From NCBI GenBank assembly GCA_021780815.1, contig JAJXYC010000014.1:1-46243 (forward strand): a DNA stretch of 46,243 bases, in the 5' to 3' direction. The first letter of the stretch is position 1. Every line of letters starts with the position of its first letter. Below are positions 36,318 through 45,442 of this stretch, one piece after another. The notes under the pieces were generated by a model, which made no database searches, had not been told where the DNA came from, and was given only the letters and a program-made list of their open reading frames with translations. The DNA comes from Bacteroidota bacterium (GTDB lineage: Bacteria; Bacteroidota; Ignavibacteria; Kapaibacteriales; UBA2268). The translations under genes and the position numbers were made by a program.

Positions 36318-37331
36318 TTAAAATTGATTTAAAAATCTTTTATCGTTTTCGTAAAGTAATCTAATATCATCAACACCTGTTTTAAGCAAAGTAACTCGTT
36401 CAATTCCAAAACCGAAGGCATAACCGGAGTATTCATTCGGGTCAATACCACCATTTCGGAGAACATAAGGATGCACCATACCACAGCCCACAATTTCGAG
36501 CCACCCGGAGTTTTTACAAACTCTACATCCTTTGCCACCGCAAAGGAAACAAGTAATATCCATTTCGGCACTTGGTTCTGTGAAAGGAAAGAACGACGGT
36601 CTAAATCTAAATTTGCTATGTTCACCATACATTTTTTTCGCAAAGACCATCATCGTAGCTTTAAGTTCAGCAAATGATACGTTTTTATCAATATAAAGAC
36701 CTTCAATTTGATGAAATTCAGCAAGAGAACGAGCATTGATAGATTCATTGCGATATACCCGTCCGGGCATTATACTACGAATAGGTGGTTTCATACCATT
36801 CATAACTCTAATTTGCACAGGCGAAGTATGCGTTCTTAAAAGCAAATTGTTCCCATTTTTCAAGAAAAATGTATCTTGCATATCACGAGCCGGATGGTCT
36901 GGTGGGAAGTTCAAAGAATCAAAATTATGTTTTCCATCTTCAATATCAGGACCTTCGGCAACGGAAAATCCCATTTCGATAAAAATATCCATCATTTGGT
37001 GCATAGTTTGCATTACAGGATGGAACGAACCTACTTGATATTTTCTACCCGGTAATGTTAAATCAATAGATGGCTCATTAATTTGTGAGTTTTCAAATTT
37101 TGTTTTTAATTCTTCAAACTTAAGTTCAACAAATTTTCTTAAAATATTAAGTTCTTTTCCTAAAATAGGTTTTTGCTCAGAAGGAGCTTCCTTCATTTTA
37201 TCAAATAAGGCTTGAATTTTTCCTTTTTTGACAAGATATTCAAGACGGAAAGTTTCTAATCCTTTCAAATCGGAAATAAAGGAAAATTTTTCCTCAATTT
37301 CTTGTCTTAATATAGGAATTTGTTCTAGCAT
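36318..37331 (-). CDS. pheS: Phenylalanine-tRNA ligase alpha subunit
   Basis: 337 residues. Catalytic subunit of the alpha2-beta2 enzyme that charges tRNA-Phe (its tRNA is also in the window). The N-terminal coiled coil occupies about 1-90; the class II core follows with [20 protein letters not shown], motif 2 [12 protein letters not shown] and motif 3 [16 protein letters not shown] CxxC-type insert [17 protein letters not shown] may bind zinc, as in many bacterial PheS. It starts 3 bases after the rplT stop without its own ribosome site, so translation is probably coupled. pheT is not downstream; separation of pheS and pheT is known in Bacteroidota. Confidence 0.98.
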   Translation of the reverse strand: MLEQIPILRQEIEEKFSFISDLKGLETFRLEYLVKKGKIQALFDKMKEAPSEQKPILGKELNILRKFVELKFEELKTKFENSQINEPSIDLTLPGRKYQVGSFHPVMQTMHQMMDIFIEMGFSVAEGPDIEDGKHNFDSLNFPPDHPARDMQDTFFLKNGNNLLLRTHTSPVQIRVMNGMKPPIRSIMPGRVYRNESINARSLAEFHQIEGLYIDKNVSFAELKATMMVFAKKMYGEHSKFRFRPSFFPFTEPSAEMDITCFLCGGKGCRVCKNSGWLEIVGCGMVHPYVLRNGGIDPNEYSGYAFGFGIERVTLLKTGVDDIRLLYENDKRFLNQF

Positions 37332-37334
37332 TGA

Positions 37335-37682
37335 TTAAATTGATACTTTATCTACAATAGATTTAAAAACTTCTGGACGTTCCATAGCAAAATAAGCAAG
37401 CACTTTTCTGTTTATAGAAACATTATGCTTTTTTAAATTGTTCATTAATTTAGAGTAAGTAGTACCGTTAATACGAGCGGCAGCATTGATACGGACAATC
37501 CATAAACTACGGAAACTGCGTTTTTTAAGCTTACGTCCCACGTAAGCATGAGAGAGACTTTTTTCTATATTGTTTTTCGCAATCGTCCAAACGTTTTTTC
37601 TTCGTCCCCAGTAGCCTTTTGCTAATTTCAGGAAACGTATACGTTTGTGATGCGATGCTACTTTATTGGTTGCACGTGGCAT
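37335..37682 (-). CDS. rplT: 50S ribosomal protein L20
   Basis: 115 residues, full length. Basic N-terminal extension ([20 protein letters not shown]) followed by [12 protein letters not shown] and [19 protein letters not shown], all family hallmarks. Needed early in 50S assembly and, in known systems, represses rpmI-rplT translation by binding its own mRNA. GGAG lies 5 bases before ATG. A hairpin sits in the 102-base gap after rpmI. Confidence 0.98.
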   Translation of the reverse strand: MPRATNKVASHHKRIRFLKLAKGYWGRRKNVWTIAKNNIEKSLSHAYVGRKLKKRSFRSLWIVRINAAARINGTTYSKLMNNLKKHNVSINRKVLAYFAMERPEVFKSIVDKVSI

Positions 37683-37714
37683 TTTTTCTCCAATTTTGTG
37701 TTTAACATAAATTT

Positions 37715-37742
37715 ACATGAGGAGAGCATCAAACCTCTATGT
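37715..37742 (-). promoter_or_regulatory. Hairpin in the rpmI-rplT spacer
   Basis: On the minus strand ACATAGAGG pairs with CCTCATGT (8 bp, one bulged A) around an 11-base loop, about 33 bases before rplT. No T-run, so not a terminator. It could be part of an L20 autoregulatory site, but I cannot show an rRNA mimic. Confidence 0.4.
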
Positions 37743-37784
37743 ATTTAACTAATTTTGAAAGAACTTTTTTACTTGCAAAGTTAA

Positions 37785-37982
37785 TTATTTCATTGCAAGC
37801 ATTCTTTTAATTGCATGTTCATTAGTCGAATGAACAAGAGTTGATTGGCGCAAATTTCTTTTTCTTTTGCGGGATTTTTTTGTAAGAATGTGGCTGATGA
37901 ATGCTTTTTCTCTTAACAGCCTACCACTTCCTGTTATTTTGAATCTTTTCTTTGCAGCGCCTTTTGTTCTCATTTTAGGCAT
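37785..37982 (-). CDS. rpmI: 50S ribosomal protein L35
   Basis: 65 residues from [20 protein letters not shown]; an in-frame TTG four codons upstream overlaps the GGGTGA ribosome region and is rejected. Very basic, with [20 protein letters not shown] in the middle. Sits in the classic infC-rpmI-rplT order. Confidence 0.97.
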   Translation of the reverse strand: MPKMRTKGAAKKRFKITGSGRLLREKAFISHILTKKSRKRKRNLRQSTLVHSTNEHAIKRMLAMK

Positions 37983-38047
37983 CTTGTCACCCAAAAGTTT
38001 AAATTTAATTTATTGATTATTTATTTTTTCCTAAATTACTTTTAATA

Positions 38048-38074
38048 AAATTGCAATTTAAAGATTTGCAATTT
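38048..38074 (-). promoter_or_regulatory. Hairpin in the infC-rpmI spacer
   Basis: Perfect 9-bp stem AAATTGCAA / TTGCAATTT with a 9-base loop inside the 171-base gap between infC and rpmI. AT-rich with no T-run; it might be a weak attenuator or a leader element for rpmI-rplT. Confidence 0.35.
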
Positions 38075-38153
38075 ACAAAATTTAATTTAATTTTTAACTT
38101 TTTTATTTAAAAATCATTGCTTTTATTTTACAGAATTTTCACAGGAAGCTACC

Positions 38154-38741
38154 CTAAACTTTATCTATAGCTTCTTTCGATTGCTTTTTTGCTTTCGTTT
38201 TATCAGGAGACAGAACAACACTTAATTTTTTACCTTCAAGCTTTGCAGGAGAATCAACTTTAGATAAATCAGAAACTGCTTCAATAAATTTGTCTAAAAG
38301 TTCTTTCCCCACTTCTTGATGGGTAATTTCACGACCACGGAACATTACTGTTGCTTTAACTTTATTGCCTTCTTCTAAAAATTCTCGTGCATGTTTTACT
38401 TTAAAGTTGAAGTCATGTGTAGCCGTTCTCCAAGTAAAACGTAATTCTTTCATTTGTTGCGACGACTGTTGCTTCTTTTGCGTTTTCTCTCGCTTTTGTT
38501 GCTCATAGATAAACTTTGAATAATCCAATATCTTGCAAACTGGTGGGTTAGCCGCAGGTGAAATTTCTACTAAGTCCAATTCTCTTTGTTCCGCTATTTT
38601 TAACGCTTCTAATACTGAAACTACACCTAACATTTTGCCTGTTTCATCAATTAATCTGATTTCTCTTGCTCGGATTTGATTGTTCAAACGATGTTTAGTT
38701 TTACTTTCGTTATTGTTTGGGAAAGGTTTAAATGTTTTCAA
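38154..38741 (-). CDS. infC: Translation initiation factor IF-3 (TTG start)
   Basis: 195 residues. IF-3 binds the 30S subunit, keeps it apart from 50S and proofreads the start codon. N domain HRLNNQIRAREIRLIDETGK and GVVSVLEALKIAEQRELDLV; C domain KELRFTWRTATHDFNFKVKH and KVKATVMFRGREITHQEVG. The codon here is TTG with GAGG upstream; an in-frame TGA two codons earlier leaves no ATG start, and the next Met is inside the N domain. Rare starts at infC allow the factor to limit its own synthesis in E. coli (AUU there). A three-codon ATG-AGG-TAA overlaps the ribosome site. First gene of the six-gene ribosomal run. Confidence 0.96.
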   Translation of the reverse strand: MKTFKPFPNNNESKTKHRLNNQIRAREIRLIDETGKMLGVVSVLEALKIAEQRELDLVEISPAANPPVCKILDYSKFIYEQQKREKTQKKQQSSQQMKELRFTWRTATHDFNFKVKHAREFLEEGNKVKATVMFRGREITHQEVGKELLDKFIEAVSDLSKVDSPAKLEGKKLSVVLSPDKTKAKKQSKEAIDKV

Positions 38742-39014
38742 ATTACCTCATTTTTTTTGAATAATATTTCCATTTTTCTTTTTGATTTTTTACAAGTTAC
38801 AAAATTAATGCTTTTTCAATTAATAATTTATATTAACGAATATATTTTTTTTTGTTTTAGTCCTTTATTTTATAAAAAATTAATAGCAATTATTGAATAT
38901 TTGTTCCATAAGAAACAATTTCTTTTTAATTTCGTATTTTTCATTTAAGATTTTTTATTTATTGTTAATTAAAATTAATAAGAAAATTTTTTTTTAATAA
39001 AGGAAGGTTATAAA
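38742..39014. other. AT-rich divergent gap between infC and sppA
   Basis: 273 bases, mostly A/T runs, carrying the two divergent promoters. No clear TAnnTTTG box and no convincing frame. The AGGAAGG ribosome site of sppA lies at its right end. Confidence 0.5.
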
Positions 39015-40964
39015 ATGGCAAACGAATTCAATCAATTTCAATCCCCACAACCATATATTCCAATTGCAAAAAGGAAACGTAGTTGGGTGTTACCAACAAT
39101 TTTAATTCTTATAATAATTTTTCTATTGTCTTTACCATTTATAATAATAGGCAGTATTTTTGGTAAATTTTCCAAATTTGAAAGTAAGCCTGTTGAGGTA
39201 AAATCAAATACAGTACTTGTGCTTAATTTAAATTCATTTAATGAAGCACCAAGAATCAATCCTTTTGCAATTTTTTCAGGAGACGAATCTCGCAATACTG
39301 TTTTTGATATAATAGGAGCATTAAAATCCGCTAAAAATGACAAGAATGTTAAAGGTATTTGTTTGAAATCCGGATTAGGTATTTATGGATTGGGTAAGGC
39401 ACAAGAAATAGTCAATGCTTTAATTGATTTCAAAAAATCGGGCAAATTTATCTACACTTATATGCCATTTGGAAATGAAAACACATATTATATTGCCAGT
39501 GTTTCTGATAGTATTTTCGCCCCAACTATGGCTATGGTTGAAATGAATGGATACGGTGTTTCTACTTTATTTTTCAAAGATTTCTTTGATAAAATCGGCG
39601 TAAACTTTTATGTAGAACATTTTGAAGATTATAAATCTGCTGGCGAACAATTCAGCAATGCACATTATAGCGATTCATCACGTAAACAACTAAAAGTTTT
39701 AGTTGAAGAAAGATTCAATGATTTAATTGAGCAAATAGTAAATAGCAGAAAAGTAGATAAAGAAAAACTACTTTCAGCAATTAACAGAGGACAATATACC
39801 GCAGATTCACTTTTATCATTGGGCTTAATTGATGGGTATGCAACACCACAAGATTATGAAGATAAAGTCTATTTCAAAGTATTTGGAAAGTATCCTACCG
39901 ATAATGACAATGAACAAGATGAAGAAACAACAAATAAAGTACATTATGTAGATATTACTAACTATGCGGCTTCTACACCCAAAGCAAAAGATGAACTTTA
40001 CAATAAGCGAACTAAAATAGCAATCATACAAGCGGCGGGGGAAATCACATCGGATTCCCAAACTTTAACACCTGTTAACGAAGATGCTGGAATTACAGAC
40101 GGTAGAATGGTAAAATACCTTGAAGAGGCAAGAACAGATAAGGATGTCAAAGCAATTATTTTGAGAGTAGATAGTCCTGGCGGAAGTGCACTTGCAAGTG
40201 ATAATATATGGCAAGAAATTATGAAAGTAAGAAAGGAAAAACCTGTCTATGCCTCAATGAGTGATGTTGCCGCTTCTGGTGGATATTATATTTCTATGGC
40301 ATGCGATACTATCATTGCTTATCCACAAACTATTACCGGTTCAATTGGCGTAATTTCTATGGTACCAAATGTTAGCGGATTACTTAATAAACTTGGATTT
40401 ACTACTGATACTATCAATGTTGGCAAAGATGCCCAATTTATGAATGGCTCATTCCCATTTACTGATTATGATAAAAAGAAATTTAGAGATGCAATGCAAA
40501 CTATTTATTTCGACTTTGTCTCCAAAGCCGCAAAAAGCAGGAAAAAAACTTTCGAAGAACTTCGGGCAGTTGCAAAAGGTCGTGTTTGGACCGGACAAGA
40601 TGCTTTAAAAATCGGATTGGTTGATATGCTCGGAAATTATCAAACTGCAATAGATGTTGCTAAAAAACGATTGGGAATTCCATTAGATAAAAAAGTCTTG
40701 GTTGAACTTTATCCAAAACCCGGAGACAATATTGAAGAATTTATTAATTTCTTAAAAAATTTAGGAAATACTCAATCTTCGTCACTTTCTGCTTCTTTGT
40801 CATTGCTCGGATTTAACAATGCTGATTTGGCTGCTTTTTCAAAGGTTATCAATACATTACCTGCTGGTTTGCAAATGCAAATTAAATATAACTTAACATT
40901 GATGCAAATTTGTAAAAAGGAAAATATCTTACTTACTTTGCCTTTTTACCCAAATTTTAATTAA
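39015..40964 (+). CDS. sppA: Signal peptide peptidase SppA, long (67K) form
   Basis: 649 residues. Inner-membrane serine protease that digests cleaved signal peptides. One membrane segment at about 24-50 (VLPTILILIIIFLLSLPFII). Two tandem SppA/ClpP-like domains: the N-terminal half (about 70-300) supplies Lys207 in EDYKSAGEQF, the C-terminal half (about 330-560) supplies Ser421 in DVAASGGYYIS, matching the K209/S409 dyad of E. coli. DSPGGSALAS and TGSIGVISM line the site. AGGAAGG lies shortly before ATG. Single gene with its own hairpin downstream. Confidence 0.96.
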   Translation: MANEFNQFQSPQPYIPIAKRKRSWVLPTILILIIIFLLSLPFIIIGSIFGKFSKFESKPVEVKSNTVLVLNLNSFNEAPRINPFAIFSGDESRNTVFDIIGALKSAKNDKNVKGICLKSGLGIYGLGKAQEIVNALIDFKKSGKFIYTYMPFGNENTYYIASVSDSIFAPTMAMVEMNGYGVSTLFFKDFFDKIGVNFYVEHFEDYKSAGEQFSNAHYSDSSRKQLKVLVEERFNDLIEQIVNSRKVDKEKLLSAINRGQYTADSLLSLGLIDGYATPQDYEDKVYFKVFGKYPTDNDNEQDEETTNKVHYVDITNYAASTPKAKDELYNKRTKIAIIQAAGEITSDSQTLTPVNEDAGITDGRMVKYLEEARTDKDVKAIILRVDSPGGSALASDNIWQEIMKVRKEKPVYASMSDVAASGGYYISMACDTIIAYPQTITGSIGVISMVPNVSGLLNKLGFTTDTINVGKDAQFMNGSFPFTDYDKKKFRDAMQTIYFDFVSKAAKSRKKTFEELRAVAKGRVWTGQDALKIGLVDMLGNYQTAIDVAKKRLGIPLDKKVLVELYPKPGDNIEEFINFLKNLGNTQSSSLSASLSLLGFNNADLAAFSKVINTLPAGLQMQIKYNLTLMQICKKENILLTLPFYPNFN

Positions 40965-40988
40965 TTCTTACTTATAAACAAAAAGTGG

Positions 40989-41031
40989 AACTCCACTAAA
41001 TCTCTATTTTAAAAGAGTATTTGGTGGAGTT
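40989..41031 (+). terminator. Hairpin downstream of sppA
   Basis: 13-bp stem AACTCCACTAAAT / ATTTGGTGGAGTT with one G-T pair and a 17-base loop. The following GTATATTTTAA is a weak T tract. Starts 25 bases after sppA. Confidence 0.7.
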
Positions 41032-41103
41032 GTATATTTTAATTCGTTCTTTGTTTGCTTCACTACCCATTTGCTCTTTTGTAAAAATAATTCAGAATAT
41101 TAT

Positions 41104-41143
41104 ACAAAAAAAGACCACTAAATTGATATAAATTAGCAGTCTT
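41104..41143 (-). terminator. Terminator of the MFS transporter gene
   Basis: Minus strand: AAGAC...GTCTT outer stem and CTAA/TTAG inner stem, then a seven-T run. Located 60-100 bases past the MFS stop. The rest of the gap to the gene is AT-rich and empty. Confidence 0.7.
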
Positions 41144-41202
41144 CTATTTTTAATTATTTAGGTAAATATCAAAATAATTGCAATTAACTATTCAAATATT
41201 TT

Positions 41203-42585
41203 TTATGGTTGAATATTAGGTAATTCCAAGCCATATCCTTTTTTCTTGTCTTCTGCTTTCAATAGGAAAGCAAAAATTAATGCAAGAACACCAAAACCAG
41301 TAAATATCAACATTGGTAATGTATAATTGTATGTTGTGGAAGTTACTCCGTCAATAGTAGTTGTTCCTGTGATGCAATACTTATCAAGAACCCAGCCAAT
41401 TAAATAAGGAACACCCATTAATCCCCAATTTTGAACCCAAAATATTAGAGAATATGCTGTGCCAAGTTGTTGTTCTGGAATTATCTTTGGGACAGAAGGC
41501 CACATCGCTGATGGAACCAAAGAAAATCCAATCCCAAGAATTAACACCAAAACTATTGCAATCAAATAACTATTTAAAAATGGAATAGAGAACATTGCAT
41601 GAACAAAAATAATCAGAATAGCACCAATAATCATAATAGTTGCTCCTTTCCCTTTCTTATCATAAATTCCACCAAACAATGGAGTTAGCAATATTGTCCC
41701 GAATGGTAATAAGCTTGGAATAATGCCAGCCCAATATTCAGATACTCCAAATTTATTTACCATCAAAAGAGTAGCATATTTTAAAAATGGAAATACTGCA
41801 GAATAAAACAAAACACATAAAATCGCAATATACCACCAGCCTTTATTGGTTATTATGTTAAATATATCTTTAAATTTAAATTCTTCTGACGCTTCAACTT
41901 GATTTTGTTCATTGTGAAGAGTAATACTTTTATCTAACTTTTTATCATTGAAAGTATAAATAAAGAATGCAAGGAAACCTATAATAAGCATTATTAAACA
42001 AAATAGAATTGGCGTAGATACATTGTTGAAATGTAATGCAATTGGCAATGAAGTGGAAATTGCAAGAGCAGTTCCCAATCTTGCAACAGATAATTGAAGT
42101 CCCATTGCAAGAGCCATCTCATGACCTTTAAACCATTTGACTATGATTTTAGACACCGTAATTCCCGCAACTTCAACTCCTACACCAAAAATCGCATATC
42201 CTAATGCGGCTATCATAACTTGCGCTTTCCAACCCAATATTACTGACCCCTCTAATGAATGAGTTGATATTGCCCAATACTTTATTGCCGCACCAATAAC
42301 CATAACTGCCGCCGCACCTAATCCAGTAAAACGTACACCCATCTTGTCTAATATTATTCCACCTATAATAAGGAAGAAAAGAAAAACGTTAAACCAACCA
42401 TAAGCACTTGTAACAAATCCATATTCTGAACTTGTCCAGCCTAATTTGTTTTCCAAAAGTCCTTGTAATGGAGCTAATACATCTGCGAGGTAATAACCTG
42501 CAAACATCGTAAAAGAAACAATTGCTAATGCAGTCCACCGAGCTGTTTTTGAGTCATTGAGCATTGCTGTAATCTTTTCTGTCAT
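41203..42585 (-). CDS. MFS transporter, possibly MFSD1-like peptide carrier
   Basis: 460 residues with about twelve membrane helices and a central cytoplasmic loop (about 215-240, NDKKLDKSITLHNEQNQVEA). The loop 2-3 motif is GGIILDKMGVR. A second signature, WPSVPKIIPEQQLGTAY in the C-terminal half, recalls the MFSD1 branch, whose animal member carries dipeptides. That match is from memory; sugar-acid or oxalate carriers are alternatives. The several peptidases in this window make a peptide substrate attractive but do not prove it. AAGGG lies a few bases before ATG. Single gene. Confidence 0.85.
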   Translation of the reverse strand: MTEKITAMLNDSKTARWTALAIVSFTMFAGYYLADVLAPLQGLLENKLGWTSSEYGFVTSAYGWFNVFLFFLIIGGIILDKMGVRFTGLGAAAVMVIGAAIKYWAISTHSLEGSVILGWKAQVMIAALGYAIFGVGVEVAGITVSKIIVKWFKGHEMALAMGLQLSVARLGTALAISTSLPIALHFNNVSTPILFCLIMLIIGFLAFFIYTFNDKKLDKSITLHNEQNQVEASEEFKFKDIFNIITNKGWWYIAILCVLFYSAVFPFLKYATLLMVNKFGVSEYWAGIIPSLLPFGTILLTPLFGGIYDKKGKGATIMIIGAILIIFVHAMFSIPFLNSYLIAIVLVLILGIGFSLVPSAMWPSVPKIIPEQQLGTAYSLIFWVQNWGLMGVPYLIGWVLDKYCITGTTTIDGVTSTTYNYTLPMLIFTGFGVLALIFAFLLKAEDKKKGYGLELPNIQP

Positions 42586-42637
42586 TTTTTTCCCTTATAG
42601 TTTAAGAAAATTTTGAATTTTATATTTACTTATAATT

Positions 42638-42645
42638 CAAAATTA
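42638..42645 (-). promoter_or_regulatory. Candidate -7 box for MFS gene
   Basis: TAATTTTG on the minus strand, 52 bases before the ATG. The remainder of the 285-base gap upstream is AT-rich without a frame. Confidence 0.3.
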
Positions 42646-42827
42646 TAAAATATCTAAAATTAGCAATGTATTTTGAGTAAAATAATTGTTCTTAACGGGG
42701 AGGAACTTGCTAAATATTTCGTTCCCTAATATTGAAAAAGTTTATTTAGTAAAAACTATCTACAAATTTTATAAATTATTCTGACCTTATTTTCAATTGT
42801 TATTCTAAACGGGCTATAAATCGTATA

Positions 42828-42860
42828 AGATGTGCCACACCTCGGAAGTATGGCACATCT
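42828..42860 (-). terminator. Hairpin downstream of Asp-box T9SS gene
   Basis: Perfect 10-bp stem AGATGTGCCA / TGGCACATCT with a 13-base loop, 10 bases past the stop of the minus-strand gene. The T-run is better on the plus strand, but no plus-strand gene precedes it. Confidence 0.65.
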
Positions 42861-42870
42861 TTTTAACAAT

Positions 42871-45354
42871 TTAATTCTTTATTACTTTTATTGCATCTTT
42901 ATTCGTGTCGCAATTTAGTTTTATGAAATATACGCCTGGGGAATATTTACTACAATCCCAAATTATTTCTGCTTCGTATATTCCTGTTTGTTGTATTGTA
43001 AATTCATTCTTTGATTTATACACAACTCCTTCTGAATTATATATCTCAAAGCTTTCAGGGTTAAAGCAATCAAAATTGTTCGTATAAATTTTTACTCGCA
43101 ATTCATTCGTCGCCGGCTGCGGATATGCTAAATATTTATATAAATAACTTTCTTTCCTTTCAATTTCCGGAACTTTATTTATTGTTTCCCCTTTTTCAAG
43201 GATTAATAATCCATCAATATATTTATTTTCTGATAATTTATGGAAATAAATTGTCGGTAAACTTAATGAAGATGACCTTAAGTATTTCCTAAAATCGATA
43301 AGTTGAAAATTTGAAAAATCTGGAACCCAATTTTGACTTTCTATTCCTGTTGTTTCACAAAAGAAAGATTTTGAAATCGAGGAACCTTCATCGTACGTTT
43401 GAAAATAAATTCTTCCTTCATCTACCAAAAAAGGAAAAGAAAAAGATGTTTTGGTATAACCTGGTTTAATTGTAAACTTCCAATTACCAGGAGCCCCACT
43501 TAAAACACCTTCGTAGTCTAATGTATCCTTTTTGATTAATTTGAAAATGTTATTAGTAAAATCAATGTAAAAAGTTGATAAAATTTTAAACTCTTTTATA
43601 CCCCCATCAATAATATTACCGTCTGGATCTATTTTAATATTTTTTGAATCGCTCGTATCTATTATTGTAAATGCAAATGGTCTTGAAAATGAATTATCTG
43701 TTTGTGTATGAAAAAATATATTATTAAGCAATCCTTTATATCTATGTTTATCTGTAAAATCATTAAAAAGAAATAAGTCCTTCCAATTGTCTAAATCAAT
43801 ATTGTCACAGATCGAAATTGTAGCCTTACCATTTTTCACATTAAAAGTATATAATGTTTCATTTAGATTTGTAATTAAAAAAATGAAAGTGGAATCAATA
43901 AACTTTTTTGTAACAATTGGTTCGTCGCTATATATTGTACTATAATCAAATTTTATAAGATAAGTGAAATTTTGCATATCGTCAATTAAGTTATGAATAT
44001 TATACCCTTTAAACCTCACAGTAGAGTAACCACCATTGTTGAAGAAAACAGAAGAACCCTTTGGATAAAGACCATATAGCCATTTAGTTTTGAAATTATC
44101 GCCATAATTGTTAGTTATATAAAAATTAAACATTTTACTTGTATCGCTTCCATAAATTGGATTATTCCCGTTCCAACAATAATAATGCCCTAAATCATCA
44201 GCATCAAAAATAACAGATGGGAATGTTGCTATTGCTGTAAAAGATGTATCATTCATATTTTTTTGTGGTAAAAATGTAGCACCTCCATCTATCGTTCGAA
44301 ATATTTGGTTATCTGGGCTTGAAAAATATCCAATTTTTTCATTTACCCATTTTAATGTTTGGTTGATATTTAGATATGAAATAGGCTGCCAAGTATACCC
44401 TCCATCAAAAGACATAAAAATTGTGTTATATGTTCCAACTGCAATTAGTGTATTTTGATTTATAACTTTTACATCTTTTATTTTAAAATCCTTGCTTATC
44501 ACTCTTTCATAATGAATAATACTTCGATTTTGAAAGTTTCCATTAACTAGTTGATTAGTTTGTAGAGTTGCTATATTAAATTTAGACTCATCATTTCTTA
44601 TAATATTAAATATTTGACCATAATTTTCAAAAAATACCCCTCCAGTTACGTCATTAGTTATGCTAGTTAATTGATATTCCTGCTGATTCATTTTCATTAG
44701 TTTCCCATCAATATCAACATAAATTCCACTTTCAAATTTATAAATATTATTTACATTCTTACCTAATTGTAAATCATCAATTTTCAAAGTATAAATATTT
44801 AAAAGATTTTTAATATCAAAAGACAAAATTCTATTATTGCAAATTGCCAAAAATGAGCTATCTCGACCTTCAACAACTTTATAATAAGGCGATGATCCAT
44901 TTGATAAAAATTTTACTTCATAATAATTATACAGGTTGTCGTTAAAAATCCAAATAAAATAATTTGAAGCTGTTATAGAATATAAGGAATCATTATATTT
45001 TGATAAACTCGTGATTTGAGTATTTTCATACTTTTGCTTCGATTGAACAATTTTATAATTTTTATCTAATTTAAATAACATACCATCAGCCCTTGCACCA
45101 ATTAAATAATCACCATCCGGAATCAAATTCACAATTGAAACAGTATCTACAAAAATATGTTCTCGATACCAGTTTTTGCCCATATCATCACTAATTACAA
45201 AGTCGCCTGAATTTCCAAATACAATTATTTTATTATTAAAGTAACAAGAGCCATTAAAATCATAGTTTAAATGATAAAGCATAAACTCCTGATTTGCTTT
45301 TCCTATTGTAACAAATAGTACAAATACTATTAAAATTGTAGTAATTTTTTTCAT
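42871..45354 (-). CDS. Large secreted Asp-box protein with T9SS sorting domain
   Basis: 827 residues. Signal peptide MKKITTILIVFVLFVTIGKA with AAAGGAG 8 bases before ATG. Four Asp-box-like turns are visible (ISDDMGKNWYRE, SFDGGYTWQP, RTIDGGATFLP, TNNYGDNFKT), mostly in the N-terminal half, suggesting a beta-propeller. The T9SS type A domain is at about 745-827 (AYPQPATNELRVKIY, PGVYFIKLNCD, ending AIKVIKN). No catalytic motif recognised. It is a paralogue in design of the protein at 32428-34779, and its tail is copied as the remnant at 35050-35205. Probably surface-exposed; binding or degradation role unknown. Confidence 0.88.
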   Translation of the reverse strand: MKKITTILIVFVLFVTIGKANQEFMLYHLNYDFNGSCYFNNKIIVFGNSGDFVISDDMGKNWYREHIFVDTVSIVNLIPDGDYLIGARADGMLFKLDKNYKIVQSKQKYENTQITSLSKYNDSLYSITASNYFIWIFNDNLYNYYEVKFLSNGSSPYYKVVEGRDSSFLAICNNRILSFDIKNLLNIYTLKIDDLQLGKNVNNIYKFESGIYVDIDGKLMKMNQQEYQLTSITNDVTGGVFFENYGQIFNIIRNDESKFNIATLQTNQLVNGNFQNRSIIHYERVISKDFKIKDVKVINQNTLIAVGTYNTIFMSFDGGYTWQPISYLNINQTLKWVNEKIGYFSSPDNQIFRTIDGGATFLPQKNMNDTSFTAIATFPSVIFDADDLGHYYCWNGNNPIYGSDTSKMFNFYITNNYGDNFKTKWLYGLYPKGSSVFFNNGGYSTVRFKGYNIHNLIDDMQNFTYLIKFDYSTIYSDEPIVTKKFIDSTFIFLITNLNETLYTFNVKNGKATISICDNIDLDNWKDLFLFNDFTDKHRYKGLLNNIFFHTQTDNSFSRPFAFTIIDTSDSKNIKIDPDGNIIDGGIKEFKILSTFYIDFTNNIFKLIKKDTLDYEGVLSGAPGNWKFTIKPGYTKTSFSFPFLVDEGRIYFQTYDEGSSISKSFFCETTGIESQNWVPDFSNFQLIDFRKYLRSSSLSLPTIYFHKLSENKYIDGLLILEKGETINKVPEIERKESYLYKYLAYPQPATNELRVKIYTNNFDCFNPESFEIYNSEGVVYKSKNEFTIQQTGIYEAEIIWDCSKYSPGVYFIKLNCDTNKDAIKVIKN

Positions 45355-45413
45355 TTTTTTAACTCCTTTATTATTTAAAAAATTATATTTCGTTTGAATT
45401 ATAAAATAACAGA

Positions 45414-45434
45414 CCTTGTGGTATTACCACAAGG
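45414..45434 (-). terminator. Hairpin between cysteine-rich gene and Asp-box gene
   Basis: 8-bp stem CCTTGTGG / CCACAAGG with a 5-base loop, 9 bases after the stop of the upstream gene, followed by TCTGTTATTTTAT on the minus strand. A weak terminator or processing hairpin. Confidence 0.6.
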
Positions 45435-45442
45435 CTGATAAA

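Noticed and set aside
36329-37038. Frames overlapping pheS in other phases
   Set aside because: pheS is intact and conserved throughout; these have no independent support.
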